Positions 1 to 9,650 are shown, counted from the first letter of the stretch. The stretch is 64,000 nucleotides of DNA from Microlunatus flavus (GCF_900110855.1 NZ_FOFA01000004.1:238401-302400), one strand, 5' to 3'. The notes: a model not told the origin generated them from the sequence alone. Made by a program: numbers and translations.

Positions 1-453
1 GCTGACGGGCCCGCCGACGACGACCTCGGTCACGACGTCGGTGTCGGTCACCTCGACGGCCTTGAGCGTGAGCTTGCCGTCGTCGACCAGGATCAGGTCG
101 CCGGGCGAGACGTCGCCGGGCAGGCCCTTGTACGTCGTCCCGCACCGCTGCACGTCGCCCTGCACGTCGTCGGTCGTGATCGTGAAGCGGGCCCCGACCT
201 CGAGCTGCTCCGGGCCGTCCGCGAACCGTCCGAGCCGGATCTTCGGCCCCTGCAGGTCGGCGAGCACGCCCACCGGCCGGCCCACGGCCTTGGCCGCGGC
301 GCGGGTGTTCTCCAGCCGCATGAGGTGGTCGGCGTAGCCGCCGTGGCTCATGTTGAGCCGGGCCACGTCCATGCCCGCCTCGACGAGCTCGATCAAGCGC
401 TCCGGAGCCTCCGCGGCCGGCCCGAGCGTGCACACGATGTTGGCTCTTCGCAC
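1..453 (-). CDS. pyk: Pyruvate kinase, N-terminal part (cut by window edge)
   Basis: This encodes the first 151 residues of pyruvate kinase, which makes pyruvate and ATP from phosphoenolpyruvate and ADP in glycolysis. The chosen GTG start gives the classical opening RRANIVCTLGPA. It is followed by the conserved segments ARLNMSHG and DLQGPKIR of the first barrel strand region, and then by the beginning of the B domain with DDGKL. The protein runs off the left edge of the window, so the catalytic centre and the allosteric C domain cannot be checked. The reading frame is clean and the family match is unambiguous. It lies 77 nt from the next leftward gene and is probably transcribed separately. 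Confidence 0.95.
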   Translation of the reverse strand, partial: MRRANIVCTLGPAAEAPERLIELVEAGMDVARLNMSHGGYADHLMRLENTRAAAKAVGRPVGVLADLQGPKIRLGRFADGPEQLEVGARFTITTDDVQGDVQRCGTTYKGLPGDVSPGDLILVDDGKLTLKAVEVTDTDVVTEVVVGGPVS

Positions 454-530
454 GCGGTCGACCCTAGCCGACCTGAGCAGGCCCGTCGGTCGCCGTCCGG
501 CGGCCCCGGGAACGGTTGCACAGGGCGTGC

Positions 531-1082
531 TCAGGCGGGTCGCCCTCGCTCGTCCGCCCGCCCGGCCCGCTTGCGGTACGCCCGCATCGACTTCTCGCGG
601 GCGCCGCAGATCGTGCTGTGGCACCAGCGGGAGCTGTTGTTGCGCGAGTGGTCGTAGAAGGCCCAGCGGCACGAGCTGCGGCTGCAGATCTTGAGCCGCT
701 TCCAGTCGTCGACGCGCACGGCCTCGCGGACGCCCTCGACCACGTCGGCGACGAGCCGGCCGAACGGGGTCGCCGACGTCGTCCGCAGCCGGCCGTCGAC
801 CACCTCCACCCGGAGGGCGGCGTGGGCGACGGCGGCCTCGACGGGACCGGGAACCCGCTCGGCGTGGTCGCCCACCCAGGCGCGCAGGTCCTCGCGGAGC
901 CGCTGGAGGCGTACGCGGTCGTCCTCCCCGGCGTCGGTGACGCCGCGCGCCCCGGCCCAGGCCGCGAACCGGGCCGCCGCGAGCTCGTCGGCCTCGGACT
1001 CGAGGTCGACGGTGTTCAGCAGGTCCTGCAGCGGCTGCAGGTGCGCCGGCGCGGGCTGGCGGCCCCCGGGCTGCTGCATCAT
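531..1082 (-). CDS. CGNR zinc-finger (ABATE-type) putative transcriptional regulator
   Basis: The 183-residue product has the layout of the ABATE/CGNR family. A helical N-terminal region of about 130 residues is followed by a treble-clef zinc finger containing CSRSSCRWAFYDHS, RWC and CGAR. The four cysteines expected to bind zinc are present, and the usual CGNR signature reads CGAR here. Family members are thought to be DNA-binding regulators that often control neighbouring transporters. The gene diverges from a large ABC exporter, and an inverted repeat lies between them. Two adjacent ATG codons could serve as start, and the upstream one is used here. The ligand is unknown. The role as regulator of the exporter is inference from context. 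Confidence 0.8.
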   Translation of the reverse strand: MMQQPGGRQPAPAHLQPLQDLLNTVDLESEADELAAARFAAWAGARGVTDAGEDDRVRLQRLREDLRAWVGDHAERVPGPVEAAVAHAALRVEVVDGRLRTTSATPFGRLVADVVEGVREAVRVDDWKRLKICSRSSCRWAFYDHSRNNSSRWCHSTICGAREKSMRAYRKRAGRADERGRPA

Positions 1083-1090
1083 GCCCCATG

Positions 1091-1119
1091 CTTACCACCG
1101 ACAACGTTTTGGTGGTTAG
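1091..1119. promoter_or_regulatory. Inverted repeat between CGNR regulator and ABC exporter
   Basis: Two 9-nt arms, CTTACCACC and GGTGGTTAG, match in 8 of 9 positions and flank an 11-nt spacer that itself contains the palindrome AACGTT. The site starts 9 nt upstream of the regulator's ATG and lies about 45 nt upstream of the exporter's GTG. It is therefore well placed as an operator for both genes. The function is inferred from position only. Confidence 0.4.
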
Positions 1120-1163
1120 ATGCCGAGCACGACGGGTCGACGGGGACCGGCAAGGAGGTCGAG

Positions 1164-4100
1164 GTGGGCGAGCTGGCGCTGGCCTGGGCGGGGCTGCGGC
1201 ACCGGCCCGGCTCGTGGCTCCTGCTGGCCCTGGGCGCCGCGCTCGCCGCGGTGATGCCGCTCGCCGCCGTCGGGCTCCAGGAGCGCGCCGCCGTCGGCGC
1301 GGTGGAGCAGGCGGTCGCCGCCGTGCCCGACGCGTCGCGCGGGGTCCTCGCGGTGACCTCCCGGGACCTGCGCGGCCCCGAGCTGACCGGGGTCTCGGGC
1401 CGGGTGCAGGCCGGGTTCGCCGACGCCGGGCTGCTCGCCCCGACACGGGCCCTCGCGTTCCGGGCCCTCTCGCTGCAGGGCACCGACACCACCGTCGCCG
1501 CGCTCGACCCGCTCGCCGACGAGGTCGCCCTCGCCTCCGGGCGACTGCCGGCGTCCTGCGCCCCGACCGCGTGCGAGGTGCTCGCGGTGAGCAGCGGCGG
1601 CGTCGCCGACGCGGACCTCGCCGCGCTGACCGGGCCGGCGCGCGGCCTGGGCCTGGTCGTCACCGGGACCGCCACCCTCCGCGAACCCCTGCTCGTCGGC
1701 CTGGGCCTCGTCGCCCCGGGCCAGCCGCTGCTCCTCGGCGCCGACCCCGGCGCGATGGCCGACCTCGAGGGGTTGACGCTCTACGGACGCAACCTCGCCT
1801 GGTTCGCCCCCCTCGACCCCGCCGTCGTGGCGACCCGCGGCGCCGACCGGCTCGCCGGCTCGCTCGACCGGCTCTCCGCCGAGGTCGGCCTGGTCTCCGG
1901 TCCCCTGAACCTCGTCTGGCCCGACGCCGCCGTCCTCGACGCGGCCGCGCGCGGCCAGGACTCCGCCGGCAGGTTCGCCGTGCTGGGCGTCGGGGCGGGC
2001 GCCCTCCAGCTCGGCTTCTGCCTCGTGCTCGCCGCGGGCCGCCGACCCTCGGCCCGCCAGCACGGGACCCTCCTCGGCCGCCGCGGCGCCCGGCCCGCGC
2101 AGGTGCTCGCCGTCGCCGCGCTCCAGGCCGGGATCGCGGTGCTGGCCGGCGTCGTCGTGGGCGTGCTCGGCGGCCTCGGTGTCGTGCTCGCGCTCGGCGG
2201 CGCCTCGAGCGTGGCCGGCGCGTCCGCGGCGCTGGGGCGCGCGTGGCCGGTCGTGCTCGGTCTGGGCGTGGCGGCGGTCCTCGGCAGCCTGGCGGTCGCC
2301 GTGGGCCCGACGGTGCGGCCGCGCACCGTGCGCCTCGGGCTCGTCGCGATGGTCGTCGTCGCCGGCGGGCTCGCCCTGCTCGCCCTCGTCCGCCCGACCT
2401 CCGACCCGCGCGCGCCGCTGCCGGTCGCCGCCCTCGTCGCGCTCACGCTCGCCGTCGGGCTCGTCGCCGCGCTCCTGTGGACCCCGGTCGTCGCGCTCCT
2501 GGGACGGACGGGCGGTGCCGTGCGCCACCCGGGGCGCCGGCCGCTCCACCGCATCACGCTCCTCGCCGCCCGCCGGCCCCTCCTGCCCAGCCTGACGGCG
2601 GGCTTCCTCGCGGCCACGCTGGCCACCGCCCTGCTGGCCGGCTCCTGGTCGGAGTCGACGCGCCGCTCGGCCGAGGACCGGGCCGCGGCGGCCGTACCGC
2701 TGGACGTCCGTGTCTCGCCCGGCACCCAGGTCCCGCTGCCCGCGACGGTCGTGGACGCGCAGCGGCTGACGTCGGTCTCCCCCGAGGTCGTCGTCTCGGG
2801 GGTCACGAGCACCACCGTGGGCGCCTTCGCCGGCAGCAGCGGCGCGGTGTCCCTCCCGCTCGCCGGCGTCGACCCCGCCGTGCTGCCGCTGGTGCACCGC
2901 TGGCCGACGGTCACGGGCAGCGACGTCGGCGCCGCCGAGCTGGCCGCGCGGCTGCGGACGTCCGCGCCACCACCCGACGGCCCGACGGTGCCGGCCGGCA
3001 CGCGACGGCTGGTCCTCGACGTCCGCGGCCTCGACCCCGACGTCACGCTGGGCGTCTGGCTCGCGGGGCCGGACGGCCAGGAGCGCCAGGCGCGCCTGCT
3101 GCAGCAAGGTCCGGACGAGGCGTACGCCGACCTCCCGGGAGGACCCGCCCAGACCGTGCGGGCCCTGGAGATCGGCGAGTCGGCCGACCACATCACCCAC
3201 CGCCAGCACGGCATCGGCGAGGGCAGCACCGACCGGCAGCTGCCGGCCGGGACGTTGCGGTTCGGCGGCGTGCGGGCCGACCGGCACGCCCTGCCGTGGT
3301 CCTGGGCGGGCTGGGGCGCGGACTCCGTCGACGTACGGGCGGACGGGCAGGGGGCGCTCTCCGCGCGCTACCAGATCCGCGACGCCCGCGCGGTGCTCCA
3401 GCCCGGATGGCTGCCCCGCGAGCGGCGCCCGGTGCTGCCGGTCGCCGTCGACCCCGTCACCGCCGCGCGTGCCGGCAGCCGGGGCACCCTCGGCGTGACG
3501 GTCAACCAGACGACCGTGCCCGTCCGCGTCGTCGCCGTGCTGCCCCGGATGCCCACCCTGGGCGAACGCTTCGTGCTGGCCGACCGGGCGGCCGTGTCCG
3601 CGCTCGTCGACGCGCAGGCGCCGGGCACGGCGCCCGTGCTGCAGGTCTGGGTCTCCGCCCCGGGCGAGAGCCGCGCCGGGGTCCGCGACGCGCTCGCCGC
3701 GACGGCGTCGGGAGCGACGGTGTCGGACCGCGTCGACCTCGCCCGGACCTTCGCGGCCGACCCGGTGACCCGCGGCTTCGTCGCGCTGCTGGGCACGGCG
3801 GGCGCGGTGGCGTTCCTGCTCGCGCTGGTCGCCGTGGTCGGCGGACTGCGTGGCGAGCGCGAGACGGCGGCGGCGGACCTGTTCGCGCTCGAGGTCGACG
3901 GGGTCGTCCCGGCCTCGCTGCGCCGGGTGCTGCTCGCCCGGGCCGGACTGGTGCTCGCGGTCGGCCTGCCGGTGGGCGTGCTGGGCGGGGTCGGGCTGGC
4001 GCTCGCCACCGCCCGCCTGCTCGCCACCGGGCCGGACGGCCGGCCCCTGTCGCCGCCGCTGCACATCGTCCTCCTCTCGGGCCCCACCGGCCTGGTGCTG

Positions 4101-4199
4101 CTGCTGGCGGTCGCCGGGCCCGTGCTCGCCGCCCTGGTCACCGCCGGCCTCACCCTCCGCGAGCCCCGCCTCGCCCCTCCCGAGCTGGACCTGCGGTGA
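1164..4199 (+). CDS. FtsX-like ABC transporter permease
   Basis: The product is about 1,011 residues and resembles the large MacB/FtsX-type permeases of actinobacteria, which export lipophilic or antimicrobial molecules or act mechanically on the envelope. One membrane segment lies near residues 17-40. Two extracytoplasmic regions (about 40-265 and 500-865) are separated by a cluster of hydrophobic segments at about 270-495, and three more segments form the C terminus (about 870-1000). The open frame extends far upstream, but the GTG at 1164 is preceded by AAGGAGG six bases away and starts directly before the first membrane helix, so it was chosen. The stop overlaps the next gene, which encodes the ATPase, by four bases. 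Substrate is unknown. Confidence 0.85.
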   Translation: MGELALAWAGLRHRPGSWLLLALGAALAAVMPLAAVGLQERAAVGAVEQAVAAVPDASRGVLAVTSRDLRGPELTGVSGRVQAGFADAGLLAPTRALAFRALSLQGTDTTVAALDPLADEVALASGRLPASCAPTACEVLAVSSGGVADADLAALTGPARGLGLVVTGTATLREPLLVGLGLVAPGQPLLLGADPGAMADLEGLTLYGRNLAWFAPLDPAVVATRGADRLAGSLDRLSAEVGLVSGPLNLVWPDAAVLDAAARGQDSAGRFAVLGVGAGALQLGFCLVLAAGRRPSARQHGTLLGRRGARPAQVLAVAALQAGIAVLAGVVVGVLGGLGVVLALGGASSVAGASAALGRAWPVVLGLGVAAVLGSLAVAVGPTVRPRTVRLGLVAMVVVAGGLALLALVRPTSDPRAPLPVAALVALTLAVGLVAALLWTPVVALLGRTGGAVRHPGRRPLHRITLLAARRPLLPSLTAGFLAATLATALLAGSWSESTRRSAEDRAAAAVPLDVRVSPGTQVPLPATVVDAQRLTSVSPEVVVSGVTSTTVGAFAGSSGAVSLPLAGVDPAVLPLVHRWPTVTGSDVGAAELAARLRTSAPPPDGPTVPAGTRRLVLDVRGLDPDVTLGVWLAGPDGQERQARLLQQGPDEAYADLPGGPAQTVRALEIGESADHITHRQHGIGEGSTDRQLPAGTLRFGGVRADRHALPWSWAGWGADSVDVRADGQGALSARYQIRDARAVLQPGWLPRERRPVLPVAVDPVTAARAGSRGTLGVTVNQTTVPVRVVAVLPRMPTLGERFVLADRAAVSALVDAQAPGTAPVLQVWVSAPGESRAGVRDALAATASGATVSDRVDLARTFAADPVTRGFVALLGTAGAVAFLLALVAVVGGLRGERETAAADLFALEVDGVVPASLRRVLLARAGLVLAVGLPVGVLGGVGLALATARLLATGPDGRPLSPPLHIVLLSGPTGLVLLLAVAGPVLAALVTAGLTLREPRLAPPELDLR

Positions 4200-5812
4200 G
4201 CGCGCAGCCCGAGCGCGGCCGCGCGGTCGTCACGGTCACCGACGTCTTCGTCGCCTACCGCAGCGGCGCGGAACCCGTCATGGCCCTGCGCGGCGCGGAC
4301 CTCACGCTGGCGCCCGGGGAACGGCTCCTGGTCGCCGGGCCGAACGGGTCGGGCAAGTCGACGCTGCTGCGCGTGGTCACGGGCGACCAGCCGGTCCTCG
4401 CCGGGCGGGTCGAGGTCGGCGGGACCGCCGTGCACGCGATGGACGAGGCCGCCCGCCGGCGCTGGCGCAGCACGGCGCTCGGCTTCGTCGACCAGCACGC
4501 GCGCCGCAACCTGCTGCCCGAGCTCGACGTGCGCGACAACGTCGCCCTGCAGCTGCGGCTCACCGGTACGCGTGCCGCGGCGGCGCGGGCGCGGGCGGAA
4601 GCGACGCTCGAGCGGCTGGGCCTCGCCCGTCTGGCCTCGTCCGACGTGCGCCGGCTCTCCGGCGGCGAGGCGCAGCGGGTCGCGCTGTGCGCCGCCGTGG
4701 CGCACGGTCCGGCGCTGGTGCTCGCCGACGAACCCACCGGGGAGCTGGACGACGACGCCGCCCGGGAGGTCTTCGGGCTGCTGGAGGCCGTGGCCGCCGA
4801 CGGGACGGGGGTGGTCCTCGTGAGCCACGACCCGCGCTCCCACGGCTTCGTCGACCGGGCCGTCCGGCTGCGCGACGGGCGCCTCGCCGAGGAGTGGGTG
4901 CCCCGGCACGGCGAGACGGTCGCCCCCGACCTCGTCGCCGACAGCCGCGGCTGGGTGCGCCTGCCCGCCGAGCTCGTCGGCGGCGCACCGCGGCGGGCGA
5001 GCTGGCGGGCGCGCGGCGACGGCGGGTCGCTCGTGCTCCAGCCCCGCACGCCACCGGCACCGGTCGTCCCCGCAACCCCGGGCCCCAGACCGCTGACGGC
5101 GCCGGCCGCTGCCACGGACGAGTGCCCGCTGGTCGCGCTCGCGGACGTACGGGCGGGGTACGGCGAGCGGTGGCTGCTCGACGGACTGGACCTCCAGCTC
5201 GCCCCCGGATCGTGGACCACGGTGCGCGGCCCCTCGGGCAGCGGCAAGACCACCCTGCTGACGCTGGTCACCGGCCTGGCCGACCCCGTAGCGGGCCGGG
5301 TGGAGGTCGGCGGAACGTCCTGGGCCGGGCTCGACCGTCCGGCGCGGGCCGCGCACCGGCGCACCTGGCTGGCGTACGCGCTGCAGCGCGCGAACCTCGT
5401 CGAGACGATGACCGTGGCCGAGAACGTCGCCCTCGCGGCCGCCCTGCGCGGGCGGGACGTCGAGGCGGACGAGGTCACCGACCTCCTCGACCGGCTCGGC
5501 CTGCGCGCCCAGCTCCGGACCCCGGCGGGCGTGCTCTCCGGCGGCGAGCGCCAGCGCGCCTCGCTCGCCCGGGTCCTGGTCTCGGCGGCACCGGTGCTCG
5601 TGCTCGACGAGCCGACGTCGCAGCAGGACGAGGCGTCGGCCTCCCGCGTCGTGGCCGCGCTCGCCGACGCGACGGCCCGCGGTGCGGCGGTCCTGGTCGC
5701 CTCGCACGACCCGGTGGTGCTCGACCGCGCCACGGCGACGGTCCGGCTCGGAGCAGGCCCGGCTCAGGCCTCGGAGACGATCGCCAGCGCGCGGGCGAGG
5801 TCGGCCGGGTAG
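4196..5812 (+). CDS. ABC transporter ATPase with two fused nucleotide-binding domains
   Basis: This 538-residue protein holds two complete ABC ATPase domains in one chain, about residues 12-235 and 317-535. Domain one has Walker [10 protein letters not shown] near residue 48, signature LSGGEAQ, Walker B with DEPTGELD and switch VSHD. Domain two has GPSGSGKTT near residue 345, [15 protein letters not shown] and ASHD. Both sites look catalytically competent. Start and stop overlap as GTGA with the permease gene, which indicates translational coupling and a shared exporter. The linker between domains (about 235-315) is Pro/Ala rich. The 3' end overlaps the convergent pseudouridine synthase gene by 49 bases, so the last 16 or so residues are coded on both strands. 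Confidence 0.9.
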   Translation: MSAQPERGRAVVTVTDVFVAYRSGAEPVMALRGADLTLAPGERLLVAGPNGSGKSTLLRVVTGDQPVLAGRVEVGGTAVHAMDEAARRRWRSTALGFVDQHARRNLLPELDVRDNVALQLRLTGTRAAAARARAEATLERLGLARLASSDVRRLSGGEAQRVALCAAVAHGPALVLADEPTGELDDDAAREVFGLLEAVAADGTGVVLVSHDPRSHGFVDRAVRLRDGRLAEEWVPRHGETVAPDLVADSRGWVRLPAELVGGAPRRASWRARGDGGSLVLQPRTPPAPVVPATPGPRPLTAPAAATDECPLVALADVRAGYGERWLLDGLDLQLAPGSWTTVRGPSGSGKTTLLTLVTGLADPVAGRVEVGGTSWAGLDRPARAAHRRTWLAYALQRANLVETMTVAENVALAAALRGRDVEADEVTDLLDRLGLRAQLRTPAGVLSGGERQRASLARVLVSAAPVLVLDEPTSQQDEASASRVVAALADATARGAAVLVASHDPVVLDRATATVRLGAGPAQASETIASARARSAG

Positions 5813-6690
5813 TCCGACTCAAATTCGACGGGCTCCCCCGTCCCGGGGTGGACGAACCCGAGCCGCTTGGCGTGCAGCCACTGCCGCTCGAGGCCGAGGC
5901 GGGCCGCGAGGACCGGGTCCGACCCGTACGTCGGGTCGCCCACGCAGGGGTGGTGGATGGCGGCCATGTGCACGCGGATCTGGTGGGTCCGGCCGGTCTC
6001 GAGGCCGATCTGCAGCAGCGTCGTGCCCACGAAGGCGTCGAGGGTGTCGTAGTGCGTGACGCTCGGCCGGCCGCCCGCCACCACCGCCATGCGCCACTCC
6101 GAGCCCGGGTGCCGGGCGATGGGCGCGTCGACCGTCCCCGTGAACGGGTCGGGGTGGCCCTGCACGAGCGCGTGGTAGGTCTTGGTCACCGAGCGCGACT
6201 TGAAGGCCCGCTTGAGCACCGAGTAGGCGTGCTCGCTCTTGGCCACCACCATCAGGCCCGAGGTGCCGACGTCGAGGCGCTGCACGATGCCGCGCCGTTC
6301 TGCCGCGCCGGACGTCGCGATGGAGACGCCGGCGGCCGCCAGGGCGCCGAGCACGTCGGGTCCGTCCCAGCCGAGGCTCGGGTGCGCGGCCACGCCGGCC
6401 GGCTTGTCCACGACCACGAGGTCGGCGTCCTCGTGGAGGATCGACAGGCCCGGCACCGCCCGCGCGACCACCACGGGCCCCGCCGGCTCCTCGTCGAGCT
6501 CGACCTCGAGCATCGCGCCGCCGCGGGCCCGCTCGGACTTGGCGACCTCCGCCCCGTCGAGCCGTACGCGGCCGGCGGCGATCAGGTCGGCGCTGCGCCC
6601 GCGCGACAGCCCGAGCACGCGCGCGAGGACGGCGTCGACGCGCTCGCCCTCCAGCCCGTCGGGGACGAGCAGGACCTTCGCCTCAGCCAC
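5764..6690 (-). CDS. RluA/RluD family pseudouridine synthase
   Basis: The protein converts uridines to pseudouridine in RNA, most likely 23S rRNA in the RluD manner. An S4 RNA-binding domain lies at about residues 17-64. The catalytic domain follows with the motif [11 protein letters not shown], in which Asp140 is the expected nucleophile, and with the later conserved GRTHQIRVH. The length of 308 residues is normal. The gene sits 9 bases after lspA on the same strand. This lspA-rluD order is common in many bacteria, so the two are probably co-transcribed. The exact rRNA target cannot be read from sequence. Confidence 0.93.
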   Translation of the reverse strand: MAEAKVLLVPDGLEGERVDAVLARVLGLSRGRSADLIAAGRVRLDGAEVAKSERARGGAMLEVELDEEPAGPVVVARAVPGLSILHEDADLVVVDKPAGVAAHPSLGWDGPDVLGALAAAGVSIATSGAAERRGIVQRLDVGTSGLMVVAKSEHAYSVLKRAFKSRSVTKTYHALVQGHPDPFTGTVDAPIARHPGSEWRMAVVAGGRPSVTHYDTLDAFVGTTLLQIGLETGRTHQIRVHMAAIHHPCVGDPTYGSDPVLAARLGLERQWLHAKRLGFVHPGTGEPVEFESDYPADLARALAIVSEA

Positions 6691-6699
6691 GGCCCGTCC

Positions 6700-7305
6700 T
6701 CATTCCGGCGCCGCGTCGGACGACGCCCCGCGACGAGCGGTCTGCGGGGCCGGGTCGTCCTCCCCGGGTCGGCGCCCGTCGATGCCGACGTTCTTGAGGA
6801 CGGAGAGCACCACGACCATGACCGCCGCGGCGCAGATGCACATGTCGGCGACGTTGAAGATCGGCCAGTGCGGCAGCTGCAGGAAGTCGACCACGTGCCC
6901 GCGGAACGGTCCCGGAGCACGGACGAGCCGGTCGAGCAGGTTGCCGCTGACACCGGCGACGAGCAGGCCGAGCGCGACGGCCCAGCCGACGTGGCCGAGC
7001 CGCGGCACGAGCCGGACGAGGACGAACCCGACGACGAGGATCGCGGCGACGGCGAACACCCAGGTGAAGCCCTCGCCCTGGCTGAAGGCGGCGCCCGGGT
7101 TGCGGATCAGCCGGAAGCTCAGGAGGGGTCCGAGCACCCGTACTGGCACGTTCGGCTCGAGGCGCTCGACGGCCTCCCACTTGGTGGCGACGTCGAGCCC
7201 GAGGCCGACGAGCGCCACCATGCCGAACAGAGGCCACAACCGCGGGCGTGGCTGGACCGCCTCCGCAGCGGCGTCCGTCCCTGCGTCCGCCGGGTCGGCT
7301 CGCAC
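6700..7305 (-). CDS. lspA: Lipoprotein signal peptidase (signal peptidase II)
   Basis: LspA is the membrane aspartyl protease that removes the signal peptide from prolipoproteins after lipidation. Four hydrophobic segments are visible. The family blocks NPGAAFS (about 69-75), GNLLDR with Asp125 and FNVADM with Asp154 carry the two catalytic aspartates. The 201-residue chain has a charged, poorly conserved N-terminal extension of about 22 residues and a C-terminal tail rich in Asp, Arg and Pro, both usual in actinobacteria. The start is a GTG. The gene is followed by the pseudouridine synthase gene in a probable two-gene unit. Confidence 0.93.
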   Translation of the reverse strand: MRADPADAGTDAAAEAVQPRPRLWPLFGMVALVGLGLDVATKWEAVERLEPNVPVRVLGPLLSFRLIRNPGAAFSQGEGFTWVFAVAAILVVGFVLVRLVPRLGHVGWAVALGLLVAGVSGNLLDRLVRAPGPFRGHVVDFLQLPHWPIFNVADMCICAAAVMVVVLSVLKNVGIDGRRPGEDDPAPQTARRGASSDAAPE

Positions 7306-7397
7306 GTCGTCCCCGGGTGCCCTCTCCGCTGCGGCCTGCTCCTCGGCGGCCCCCGTCTCCCCCGGCTCGGAGCCGGGTGCGACGGGGGTCGACGGGC

Positions 7398-7916
7398 TCA
7401 GCGTCGCTCTTCGCGCTGCTTGCAGCTCACGCAGAGCGTGGCGCGCGGGAAGGCCTGGAGACGGCCCTTGCCGATCGGCTGGCCGCAGTTGTCGCAGCGG
7501 CCGTAGACGCCCAGCTCGATGTGGCGCAGCGCGAGCTGCGACTGGTCGAGCATCTCGCGGGCGTTGTTGGCCAGGCTCATCTCGGCGTCGCGCTCGAAGT
7601 TCGCGGAACCGACGTCGGCCGGGTCACGACCCGCGCCCTCGGTGCCGTCGCGGAGCAGGTTGTGCAGCTCCGCGTTCGAGGTGGCGACCTGCTCGGAGAA
7701 GCGCTCGACGTCCTCGGTCAGCGTGGTGCGGACCTCGTCGAGCTCCTCCTCCGTCCACGGGTCCTCGCCCGGGCGGACCGGGAGGCTGGCCGGGTCGACC
7801 TGCACACCCGGACGGTCGGCGTGCTGGACCGGGAGCGCGTGGACGCTCGGGGCGACCCGCTGACCCGTCGCCGACGGGTTGGCCACGGAGGTGCCCGTGG
7901 TCTTGGTGGTGCTCAT
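7398..7916 (-). CDS. TraR/DksA family C4 zinc-finger protein
   Basis: The 172-residue product ends in a DksA-type zinc finger with Cys141, Cys144, Cys162 and Cys165 (CDNC and CVSC). A helical coiled region before it (about residues 54-130) includes WTEEELDEVR. DksA-like proteins act through the secondary channel of RNA polymerase. In actinobacteria such proteins are common, but most have not been shown to be ppGpp partners. The N-terminal 50 residues are low complexity and probably disordered. A good sigma-70 type promoter lies 30-60 bases upstream, so the gene is likely transcribed alone, before lspA. Confidence 0.85.
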   Translation of the reverse strand: MSTTKTTGTSVANPSATGQRVAPSVHALPVQHADRPGVQVDPASLPVRPGEDPWTEEELDEVRTTLTEDVERFSEQVATSNAELHNLLRDGTEGAGRDPADVGSANFERDAEMSLANNAREMLDQSQLALRHIELGVYGRCDNCGQPIGKGRLQAFPRATLCVSCKQREERR

Positions 7917-7945
7917 GAAGGGTCCCCTCGCTCGATGTCGCAGAG

Positions 7946-7974
7946 ACAGTAGGCGGTCGTCTGCGTTTCTTCAA
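7946..7974 (-). promoter_or_regulatory. Predicted housekeeping promoter of the TraR/DksA-like gene
   Basis: Read on the minus strand, TTGAAG is followed after exactly 17 bases by TACTGT. These are good matches to the -35 and -10 hexamers of the principal sigma factor. The -10 ends about 30 bases before the ATG. Confidence 0.55.
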
Positions 7975-8106
7975 CGACGAAGAACCCCGGGTCGTCCCCG
8001 AGGAGGGTCCTGCGTCAGGCCCGGCACGTCCGGGTGCGTCCCGGCTCCGGCCGGCGTGCCTGCCGCGGCGCCCGTCAGGACGCCGCGGCGAGGTGTCTCG
8101 GTCGGG

Positions 8107-9048
8107 TCAGCGCTGCTCGCCGAGCAGCGCGTCCAGGCGCGGGGTCGCGCTGCTCTGGCCGTTGTCGGACGACGAGCCGTCGTCCTGCTTCGCGTGGGCG
8201 TCGGGCTCCGCGGGCCGGACGCTGGTCTCGTCCTGGCCCTGGGGAGCGGCGTCGCCGCCCTCACGCGGAGCGGTGCGCTCGGGGCCGCCCTCCGGCTCGA
8301 GGCCGAGGTGGTCGAGGGACTCCAGCTGGCCGCGCAGGTGGTCGCCGAGGTTGGAGCGGTAGCGCTGCTCGAAGTCGCGCAGGCGGGCCACGGTGTCAGT
8401 CAGGCTGGCGCGCTCGCGGTCGAGGTCGCCGAAGAGCTGCGTACGCCGCTCCGACAGCTCGCGCTCGAGGGACTCGGAGCGGTTCTGCGCCTCGGTCTGG
8501 ACGCGCTCGGCGTTCACGCGGGCCTCGGACTCGACGCGGTCGGCCCGCGTACGGGCGTCCTCGGTGACCTGCTGCGCGTTGCGGTTGGCGTCGTCGCGGA
8601 TCCGCGACGCCTCCTCGTTGGCCTCGCGGACCAGGTGCTCGGCCTGCTCGGTCGACAGCTGGACCAGGCGCACGACCGCGCTGCTGGCCTCGGCGCTCGT
8701 GGTGACGACGATGTGCTCGGCGTCGCGGGTCGGCGCGCTCGGCGCCTGCTGCGCCGTCGGCTGCGTGGACTGCTGCGTGGACTGCTGGGCGGCGACGGGC
8801 TGGTCCGCCTCGACGGCGGCGGGCGCCTCGGTGGGCGTGCTCGTCTCCGCGGCCTGCGTCGGGGCCTGGTCGCCGGAGGACGACTTCAGCGCGTCGACCT
8901 GCTTCTTGAGGTTGGCGTTCTCCTCGAACAGCTGCGCGAAGCTCTCCTCCACCTCGTCGACGAACTCGTCCACCTCGAGGACCTCGTAGCCGCCCTTGCG
9001 GGCCATGCGGAACCTCTTGTTGCGAACATCGTCGAGCGACAGCGTCAT
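8107..9048 (-). CDS. divIVA: DivIVA/Wag31 polar growth and septum-site protein
   Basis: DivIVA-family proteins sense negatively curved membrane at poles and septa and organise cell-wall synthesis in actinobacteria. The N terminus has the typical membrane-binding domain, with LSLDDVRNKRFRM, EVDEFVDEVE and a first coiled coil to about residue 55. A Gln/Ala/Pro/Thr-rich linker follows (about 60-110). A long coiled coil rich in Arg, Glu, Ala and Gln comes next (about 110-250), and the tail is acidic. The frame opens at a GTG nine bases earlier, but the ATG at 9048 has a GAGGTG ribosome site at good distance and matches family N termini. It lies downstream of sepF and yggT, separated by a gene on the other strand. 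Confidence 0.92.
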   Translation of the reverse strand: MTLSLDDVRNKRFRMARKGGYEVLEVDEFVDEVEESFAQLFEENANLKKQVDALKSSSGDQAPTQAAETSTPTEAPAAVEADQPVAAQQSTQQSTQPTAQQAPSAPTRDAEHIVVTTSAEASSAVVRLVQLSTEQAEHLVREANEEASRIRDDANRNAQQVTEDARTRADRVESEARVNAERVQTEAQNRSESLERELSERRTQLFGDLDRERASLTDTVARLRDFEQRYRSNLGDHLRGQLESLDHLGLEPEGGPERTAPREGGDAAPQGQDETSVRPAEPDAHAKQDDGSSSDNGQSSATPRLDALLGEQR

Positions 9049-9230
9049 CGGACACACCTCAGAACTTCGTGGAGACAGAGCGGTACCGGGCCCTTCGACC
9101 CGCCGACCACCGTATCCGACGTCACCCGTGTCCGGGATCGACCGCCCTCCGCCTTTGCTGTGGAGCGACGTACGCTCGACTGAGCGACTCTCAGCCTTGA
9201 CGGTCGTTCTCGAGCGAGGCAGGCCCCAGC

Positions 9231-9650
9231 ATGAGCCGCAGCACCCACTGGTCGACCATCGCGTCGATGGGTCCCGACCTCGACGCGGACCGGTTGGCCG
9301 AGGAGCTGGCGTCGCTGCGCGACAGCGAGCTCGACGCCTTCTGCATCTGGCTGGACGAGGTGCTGGCCTCGCTCAACACCGCCGACCACCGTGCGGAGGC
9401 CGCGTACGCCTTCGAGACGGCCCGCGACGGCGACCACGCCCGTTCCTGGGCGGCGCCGGAGCTGGCGTGCCCTGTCGACTTCACCGAGCTGCGCGCCACG
9501 GTGGTCGCCCACGGCGAGGACGCCTGGCGCGTCGTCCTGGCCGAGCCCGCTCTGCTTCCCGGCGGCTGGCCGACCGGCCTGGGACGCCAGCTGCTGGAGA
9601 CGGTCGGCGCCGTGCTGCGCGACTCGCTCGCCCACCGCGTCCTCGGCTGA
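9231..9650 (+). CDS. Hypothetical protein
   Basis: The 139-residue product is not recognised. It is acidic and mostly helical in appearance, has no signal peptide or membrane segment, and carries a run ELDAFCIWLDEVL that suggests an amphipathic helix. Codon use is like that of its neighbours. It is the only rightward gene between divIVA and yggT, so it interrupts what is otherwise a leftward division-gene series. A conserved role near divIVA is possible but not shown. The ATG is preceded by AGGCAGG. Confidence 0.6.
   Translation: MSRSTHWSTIASMGPDLDADRLAEELASLRDSELDAFCIWLDEVLASLNTADHRAEAAYAFETARDGDHARSWAAPELACPVDFTELRATVVAHGEDAWRVVLAEPALLPGGWPTGLGRQLLETVGAVLRDSLAHRVLG

Noticed and set aside
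1100..1110. Shared word GACAACGTT in the CGNR and B12-sensor promoter regions
   Set aside because: Two occurrences of a nine-base word 52 kb apart, in genes without a known link, are not enough to propose a common regulator.
1116..4064. Very long open frame opposite the ABC permease gene
   Set aside because: It is antisense to a gene with clear family motifs. Its product is Arg/Gly/Glu-rich without domains, as expected for GC-rich shadow frames. The same holds for the long antisense frames at 30424-33627 and 46700-50203.
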